From: Candidatus Gastranaerophilales bacterium
GTDB lineage: Bacteria; Cyanobacteriota; Vampirovibrionia; Gastranaerophilales; Gastranaerophilaceae
Direction: 5' to 3'
NCBI GenBank assembly: GCA_944323095.1
Contig: CALURE010000050.1
Span: 1 to 9,757, forward strand
Length of the DNA stretch: 9,757 nt
Shown: positions 6,497-9,757 of the stretch, one piece after another
Layout: every line of letters starts with the position of its first letter
Position numbering within the stretch: position 1 is the stretch's first letter
Made by a program: the position numbers and the translations under genes
Notes under the pieces: model-generated
The model's database searches: none
The model's input: the letters and a program-made list of their open reading frames with translations, nothing else
What the model was told of the DNA's origin: nothing

Positions 6497-7731
6497 ACCG
6501 CTTCAATATAATCCTGAATTTCTTCTTCTGTATTCATTTCAGTGGCGGCAACAAGTATCTTATTTTTATCTATTTTAAGACCGCCTATAATACCGTTTGA
6601 TTTAAGTTTTGAAAGGAATTTGTCAGAGTCATCGACTTCAATTACAAACTCATTATAAAATTGTTTGTTTAAAGTTTTAATTCCTTTTTCTGCAAGTTTA
6701 TGTGATAAATCATGCGCTCTTTTTGCAGAAAGATATGATGCCTGACGGAAACCTTTTTCACCGGTGACTGTTAAATAAAGAGTTGCGCAAAGTCCCATTA
6801 ATGCCTGATTTGAACATATGTTGCTTGTAGCTTTTTCGCGTTTTATATGCTGCTCTCTTGTCTGGATAGTCAGACAGTAGGCAGGATTTCCGTCAGCATC
6901 AACAGTTCTTCCGGCAAGTCTGCCGGGGATCTGGCGCATAAATCTTTCTCTGCAGGCAATAAATCCGGCATGCGGTCCGCCAAAGTTCATCGGAATGCCA
7001 AGTGTCTGAATATCTCCAACAACAATATCAGCTTGTGCAGGCGGTTCTAAAATACCTAAAGATGATATATCAACACAAACCGCAAGCAGACAATCCGGTT
7101 TTGAAATCTCAGTTATTTCTCCGTAAAAATCCGGATTTTGTACAAGTACACAGGCATAATCAGATGTTTCGGCCGGCAGTTTTTCAAATAAATTAAGTTC
7201 AATTTCGTTTGAATGACAGTAGGTTTTAATTACGTCAATGTATTCAGGGTTAAGTTTGTTTGAAACGAGCACTTTATTTTTCTTAGAAATTCTGACTGCC
7301 ATTAATATCGCTTCCGCGCATGCGCTTGCAGCATCATACATTGTGGCATTTGATATATCCATACCTGTGATTCTGCATATCATTGTCTGAAATTCGTACA
7401 TAACCTGTAGCGTACCCTGTGAAATTTCCGGCTGGTATGGTGTATATGCCGTCAGAAATTCAAATCTGTTAGCGACCTGTGAAATACAAGCAGGGATAAA
7501 TTTGTTATAAGTGCCGCCGCCAAGAAAACTTATATAATCCGTTTTATTCTTTTTAGCAAGAGATTTAATCCGTTTTTGAACTTCCATTTCGCTTAAAGCA
7601 TTCCCTAGTTCAAGATTATCCATCCTTGCTCTTTGCGGTATCTGTTTAAACAAATCTTCAATGCTTGACATATTAATACTTTCAAGCATTTTATGCTTAA
7701 CATCGTCATTATGTACTAAAAAATTTTTCAT
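6493..7731 (-). CDS. gcvPA: Glycine dehydrogenase (decarboxylating), subunit 1
   Basis: This is the N-terminal-half subunit of the P-protein of the glycine cleavage system. With GcvPB it decarboxylates glycine through PLP and passes the aminomethyl group to the lipoyl arm of GcvH. Recognisable blocks in order are FLGGGTYNKFIPA, LTAYTPYQPEISQGTLQVMYEFQT, DAASACAEA, LGIPMNFGGPHAGF and IQTREQHIKREKATSNIC, all characteristic of GcvPA. The length of 412 is somewhat below the usual 440-450; the shortfall is spread out and no block is missing. The PLP-binding lysine belongs to the partner GcvPB, which is not in this window. The ATG lies 3 nt after the gcvH stop, so the two are translationally coupled. 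It is the last gene of the operon and ends against the convergent gene at 6152. Confidence 0.93.
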   Translation of the reverse strand: MKNFLVHNDDVKHKMLESINMSSIEDLFKQIPQRARMDNLELGNALSEMEVQKRIKSLAKKNKTDYISFLGGGTYNKFIPACISQVANRFEFLTAYTPYQPEISQGTLQVMYEFQTMICRITGMDISNATMYDAASACAEAILMAVRISKKNKVLVSNKLNPEYIDVIKTYCHSNEIELNLFEKLPAETSDYACVLVQNPDFYGEITEISKPDCLLAVCVDISSLGILEPPAQADIVVGDIQTLGIPMNFGGPHAGFIACRERFMRQIPGRLAGRTVDADGNPAYCLTIQTREQHIKREKATSNICSNQALMGLCATLYLTVTGEKGFRQASYLSAKRAHDLSHKLAEKGIKTLNKQFYNEFVIEVDDSDKFLSKLKSNGIIGGLKIDKNKILVAATEMNTEEEIQDYIEAV

Positions 7732-7734
7732 AAA

Positions 7735-8121
7735 TTATTCCAATTCTTCTTTATAATCTTCGTATTCCAATAAGTCATTTTGTTCTGCTGCTATATCACC
7801 TGTTGCTTCAATTTTAACAAGCCATCCTTTTTCATAGCTGTCTTCATTAAGAATTTCCGGAGAATTAACAGCTTCTTCATTAATTTCAGTGATTTTTCCG
7901 CTGACTGGCATGTAGATTTCAGATGCTGCTTTAACTGATTCTACTGTTGCAAATGTTTCTCCTTTTTTAAATTCCGTGCCAGCTTCCGGTAATTCCAAAA
8001 ATACAATATCCCCGAGCTGTTCTACAGCGTAATCTGTTAAACCAACAGTATAGCTATTATCTCCATTATCTAACAAGAATTCGTGAGATTTGGAACATAA
8101 GATTTTTTCTGTAATACTCAT
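7735..8121 (-). CDS. gcvH: Glycine cleavage system H protein
   Basis: This 128-residue lipoyl carrier of the glycine cleavage system shuttles the aminomethyl group from the P-protein to GcvT and then electrons to dihydrolipoamide dehydrogenase. The lipoylation site is in TVESVKAASEIYMPVSG, with Lys64 as the modified residue. The flanking YTVGLTDYAVEQLGDIVFLELPEAG and ending NEDSYEKGWLVKIE are the usual family landmarks, and length is normal. The ATG is preceded by AAGGAG with about 6-nt spacing. It lies 22 nt downstream of gcvT and 3 nt upstream of gcvPA, in one operon. The C-terminal tail after the GWL motif is acidic (YEDYKEELE). An octanoyl/lipoyl transferase must be encoded elsewhere. Confidence 0.97.
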   Translation of the reverse strand: MSITEKILCSKSHEFLLDNGDNSYTVGLTDYAVEQLGDIVFLELPEAGTEFKKGETFATVESVKAASEIYMPVSGKITEINEEAVNSPEILNEDSYEKGWLVKIEATGDIAAEQNDLLEYEDYKEELE

Positions 8122-8143
8122 TCATTTCTCCTTTTTGTATCTA

Positions 8144-9247
8144 TTATAATTTTATTTTGTTTCTTTTTTCAACAAACGGTCTTTTTACAATTTCAGCATC
8201 ATGAAGTTTTTCTCTTATCATAACCTGAACAATTGAGCCTGTGCAAATTTCTTTATCATTTTTAACATAAGCAAGAGCAATATTTACTCCTAACATTGGC
8301 GAAGGGCCTCCGCTTGTAATATAACCTATTTTTTCTCCGTTTTTATAAACCTCATATTCATGTCTTGCAATTGCTCTATCAAGCATTTTTAAGCCAACGA
8401 GTTTTTTTGCAGTTCCGTTTTTAATCTGTTCCATAATAACTTCTTTGCCGTTATAATTTTCCTGCTTGTCTTTGGGAATTGACCAGCTGAGACCCGCTTC
8501 TACAGGTGTTGTATTTTCATCCAGATCGTTTCCGTATAAATGTAGTGCAGCTTCAAGCCTTAATGTATCGCGGGCACCTAAACCTATTGGTTTTATCCCG
8601 AACTCTTTGCCTTCCTCAAGGATTTTATCCCATAAGAATTCAGAGTGTTTGTTTTCAACAAGTATTTCGTATCCGTCTTCCCCTGTATAGCCTGTTCTTG
8701 AGGCTAAAACTTTGATATTTGCTATTGTGGCCGGCTTAATTGTAAAAGATTCCTGCTGCACGACAAGTCCCATTTTTCTCATTAATTCATCAGCTTTCGG
8801 CCCCTGAACGGCAAGAAGTGAGTATTCATGCGATCTATTGTCTATTTTTACATCAAATCCCTTGCTGTTTCTGACCATCCAGTTTAAATCTTCATCAATT
8901 CTTGACGCATTACATATTATAAGATATTCAAGTATCCCGAGTTTGTAAATAATTAAATCATCAATAAGCCCGCCGTTTAAATTTGGCAGCTGGCAGTAAA
9001 CAGCTTTTTCATAGTTAAGTTTTGAAATATTTTGAGGAACAATTCTGTTTAGAAATTCCATTGAATCTTTGCCGGAAACAAAAACTTCTCCCATATGCGA
9101 AACATCAAATAAACCGACTTTTTCGCGGACAGTTTTGTGTTCATCTATTATTGATGTATATTGTACAGGCATGCTCCAGCCTGCAAAATCAACCATTTTA
9201 GCTCCAAGCTGCACATGTTTTTCGTGTAGAAAAGTCTCTTTAGTCAT
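8144..9247 (-). CDS. gcvT: Aminomethyltransferase (glycine cleavage system T protein)
   Basis: This 367-residue folate-dependent enzyme releases ammonia from aminomethyl-GcvH and transfers the one-carbon unit to tetrahydrofolate, giving 5,10-methylene-THF. Family blocks are MVDFAGWSMPVQY (18-30), REKVGLFDVSHMGEV (41-55), LNGGLIDDLIIY with the conserved catalytic Asp at about residue 97, RTGYTGEDGYEI, LGARDTLRLEA and SGGPSPMLG near the C-terminus. Length is standard for bacterial GcvT. The ATG has a purine-rich Shine-Dalgarno site, GGGGGAT (complement of 9253-9259). It is the first gene of gcvT-gcvH-gcvPA. The short upstream gap leaves no space for a glycine riboswitch. Confidence 0.97.
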   Translation of the reverse strand: MTKETFLHEKHVQLGAKMVDFAGWSMPVQYTSIIDEHKTVREKVGLFDVSHMGEVFVSGKDSMEFLNRIVPQNISKLNYEKAVYCQLPNLNGGLIDDLIIYKLGILEYLIICNASRIDEDLNWMVRNSKGFDVKIDNRSHEYSLLAVQGPKADELMRKMGLVVQQESFTIKPATIANIKVLASRTGYTGEDGYEILVENKHSEFLWDKILEEGKEFGIKPIGLGARDTLRLEAALHLYGNDLDENTTPVEAGLSWSIPKDKQENYNGKEVIMEQIKNGTAKKLVGLKMLDRAIARHEYEVYKNGEKIGYITSGGPSPMLGVNIALAYVKNDKEICTGSIVQVMIREKLHDAEIVKRPFVEKRNKIKL

Positions 9248-9275
9248 AAATTATCCCCCATAAAACTATATGTCA

Positions 9276-9304
9276 ATTGTCTATTTAAAACTTGAGGATG
9301 TCAA
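9276..9304 (-). promoter_or_regulatory. Candidate promoter of the gcvT-gcvH-gcvPA operon
   Basis: On the minus strand a perfect TTGACA (complement of 9299-9304) is followed after 17 nt by GACAAT (complement of 9276-9281), a 4-of-6 match to the -10 box. The start would be near 9269, giving a leader of about 22 nt before ATG 9247. A second TTGACA lies at 9271-9276 on the same strand but is too close to the ATG to serve as a -35 for the annotated start. Confidence 0.45.
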
Positions 9305-9320
9305 TGGTTTATTGAGTTTA

Positions 9321-9349
9321 TTGAAGTTTAAGAAAATATGTGTTATAAT
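9321..9349 (+). promoter_or_regulatory. Strong promoter before the second poly-G gene
   Basis: TTGAAG (9321-9326), a 17-nt spacer and a consensus TATAAT (9344-9349) preceded by TG at 9341-9342 make an extended -10 promoter on the plus strand. Transcription should begin near 9356, just before the Shine-Dalgarno GGAGG (9361-9365). This is divergent from the gcv operon. Confidence 0.7.
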
Positions 9350-9369
9350 TAAATAAGAATGGAGGTCTT

Positions 9370-9757
9370 ATGAAAAGATTATTAAGAAATGTAAACTTCG
9401 GGGGGGGGGCGCTTCTGAGCTAGTCAGAGGTCAAGAGTTCAAGAAGTCAAGATGTCAGGCTGTTTACTTTAATGTCATTTCGCATTTATTGCCCAATTTA
9501 AAATTAGTTAAAGAAAGATCGCGCAACAGGTGCGCGATGACAGAACAATTTTCTGTCATCCCCGAAATAAATTCGGGGCAGGCTTTGAACTTGTTTCAGG
9601 ATCTAATTACACAAAAATTAGAAGGCAGGCAATTAAAGCCAACGGATGTCAAAAAGTCCGGAGGTCAAGCGAATTTAGATGGTAAGAAGATAAGAAGATA
9701 TGAGGGTAAGCTATTTTCTGTAAACAGCCTATCTTCCAATCCTCCTACCCTCCTACC
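9370..9757 (+). CDS. Poly-G-switched gene, probable prepilin-type leader; off as sequenced and cut by the window end
   Basis: The ATG at 9370 follows GGAGG by 4 nt and a strong promoter. Its own frame gives MKRLLRNVNFGGGALLS and stops at TAG 9421-9423. The tract of ten G (9400-9409) separates it from a second frame (codons at 9408, 9411 and so on) with no stop to the window end, about 115 codons. Eight or eleven G would join them. The joined peptide continues ASELVRGQEFKKSRCQ, then hydrophilic, repeat-derived sequence including VKKSGGQ and KKIRRYEGK. No known domain is visible. The shared start design with the prepilin at 1981 suggests a prepilin with a long leader whose FTLAE motif lies beyond the window. 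It could instead be a decayed gene or a short peptide. Confidence 0.6.
9400..9409 (+). repeat. Poly-G tract (10 G)
   Basis: Ten consecutive G lie 30 nt after the first base of the ATG, flanked by TTC and C, nearly the same place and flanks as the tract at 2013-2021. With n G the long downstream frame is joined to the ATG when n-2 is divisible by 3: 8 or 11 is on, 9 and 10 (here) are off. Confidence 0.9.
9423..9458 (+). repeat. Short degenerate direct repeats within the open frame
   Basis: Units related to GTCAAGA recur at roughly 7-10 nt intervals (GTCAGAG, GTCAAGA, GTTCAAGA, AGTCAAGAT, GTCAGG). A related piece, GATGTCAAAAAGTC then GAGGTCAAG, recurs at 9645-9668. In the long open frame they give VRGQEFKKSRCQ and DVKKSGGQ, hydrophilic and basic. 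Confidence 0.6.
9518..9602. repeat. Cluster of three palindromes related to the intergenic repeats
   Basis: Three perfect hairpins lie end to end: ATCGCGCA-ACAGG-TGCGCGAT (9518-9538), GATGACAGA-ACAATTT-TCTGTCATC (9536-9560) and CCCCGAA-ATAAA-TTCGGGG (9560-9578). They are followed by GAACTTGTTTCAGGATC (9587-9602), which resembles the GAACTTGTTTCAGCGTC part of the 4190-4323 element. The cluster lies inside the long open frame that follows the poly-G tract and keeps it open. Confidence 0.75.

Noticed and set aside
6847..8715. Plus-strand open frames within 6847-7196 and 8466-8715, and around 9069-9263
   Set aside because: They lie opposite the strongly supported gcvPA and gcvT genes and encode nothing recognisable; they are shadows of those genes.
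9248..9369. Glycine riboswitch upstream of gcvT
   Set aside because: The gap is only 122 nt, the candidate promoter leaves a leader of about 22 nt, and no conserved riboswitch core is visible.
9423..9470. CRISPR array from the GTCAAGA-type repeats
   Set aside because: Units are 7-10 nt, degenerate and adjacent, without equal spacers, and no cas gene is present.

Overview
The window is AT-rich DNA of a bacterial chromosome. A prepilin with the signature FTLAEVLITLGIIGVVAAL, palindromic intergenic repeats, a two-subunit-type glycine decarboxylase and the general gene style together suggest an uncultured gut Gastranaerophilales (Melainabacteria/Vampirovibrionia) or a relative. This is recognition from memory, not a search, and the assignment is tentative.

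Layout. Positions 1-1940 hold a tRNA-Cys, a partial copy of a palindromic repeat, a TPM-domain secreted/membrane protein whose promoter places transcription at its own ATG, a nucleotidyltransferase-like protein with both catalytic Asp replaced by Asn, and a tRNA-Val. Positions 1981-4187 hold a type IV prepilin-like gene, whose leader contains a run of nine G that puts it out of frame, and a polysaccharide flippase 16 nt downstream. A 134-bp element with 23-bp inverted ends separates the flippase from a convergent 577-codon orphan gene for an anchored envelope protein (4317-6041, minus). A small unknown gene (6152-6496, plus) runs into the 3' end of a glycine cleavage operon on the minus strand (gcvT-gcvH-gcvPA, 9247 down to 6493). 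The operon ends without gcvPB.

The right edge (9321-9757) has a strong promoter, a Shine-Dalgarno site and an ATG, followed after 30 nt by a run of ten G. The ATG frame stops after 17 codons. Changing the tract to 8 or 11 G joins the start to a frame that stays open for about 115 codons to the window end. That frame runs straight through short direct repeats and three palindromes.

Main point: the two poly-G genes share one design (Shine-Dalgarno, ATG, about 30 nt, then TC-G(9-10)-C followed by a similar AGCT-containing stretch). Both are off as sequenced, and both would be on at 8 or 11 G. In the prepilin the tract lies in the leader that prepilin peptidase removes, so the length can switch expression without changing the mature protein. 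This looks like a phase-variable prepilin family using a shared slippage cassette. Sequencing or assembly error in the homopolymers is the main alternative.
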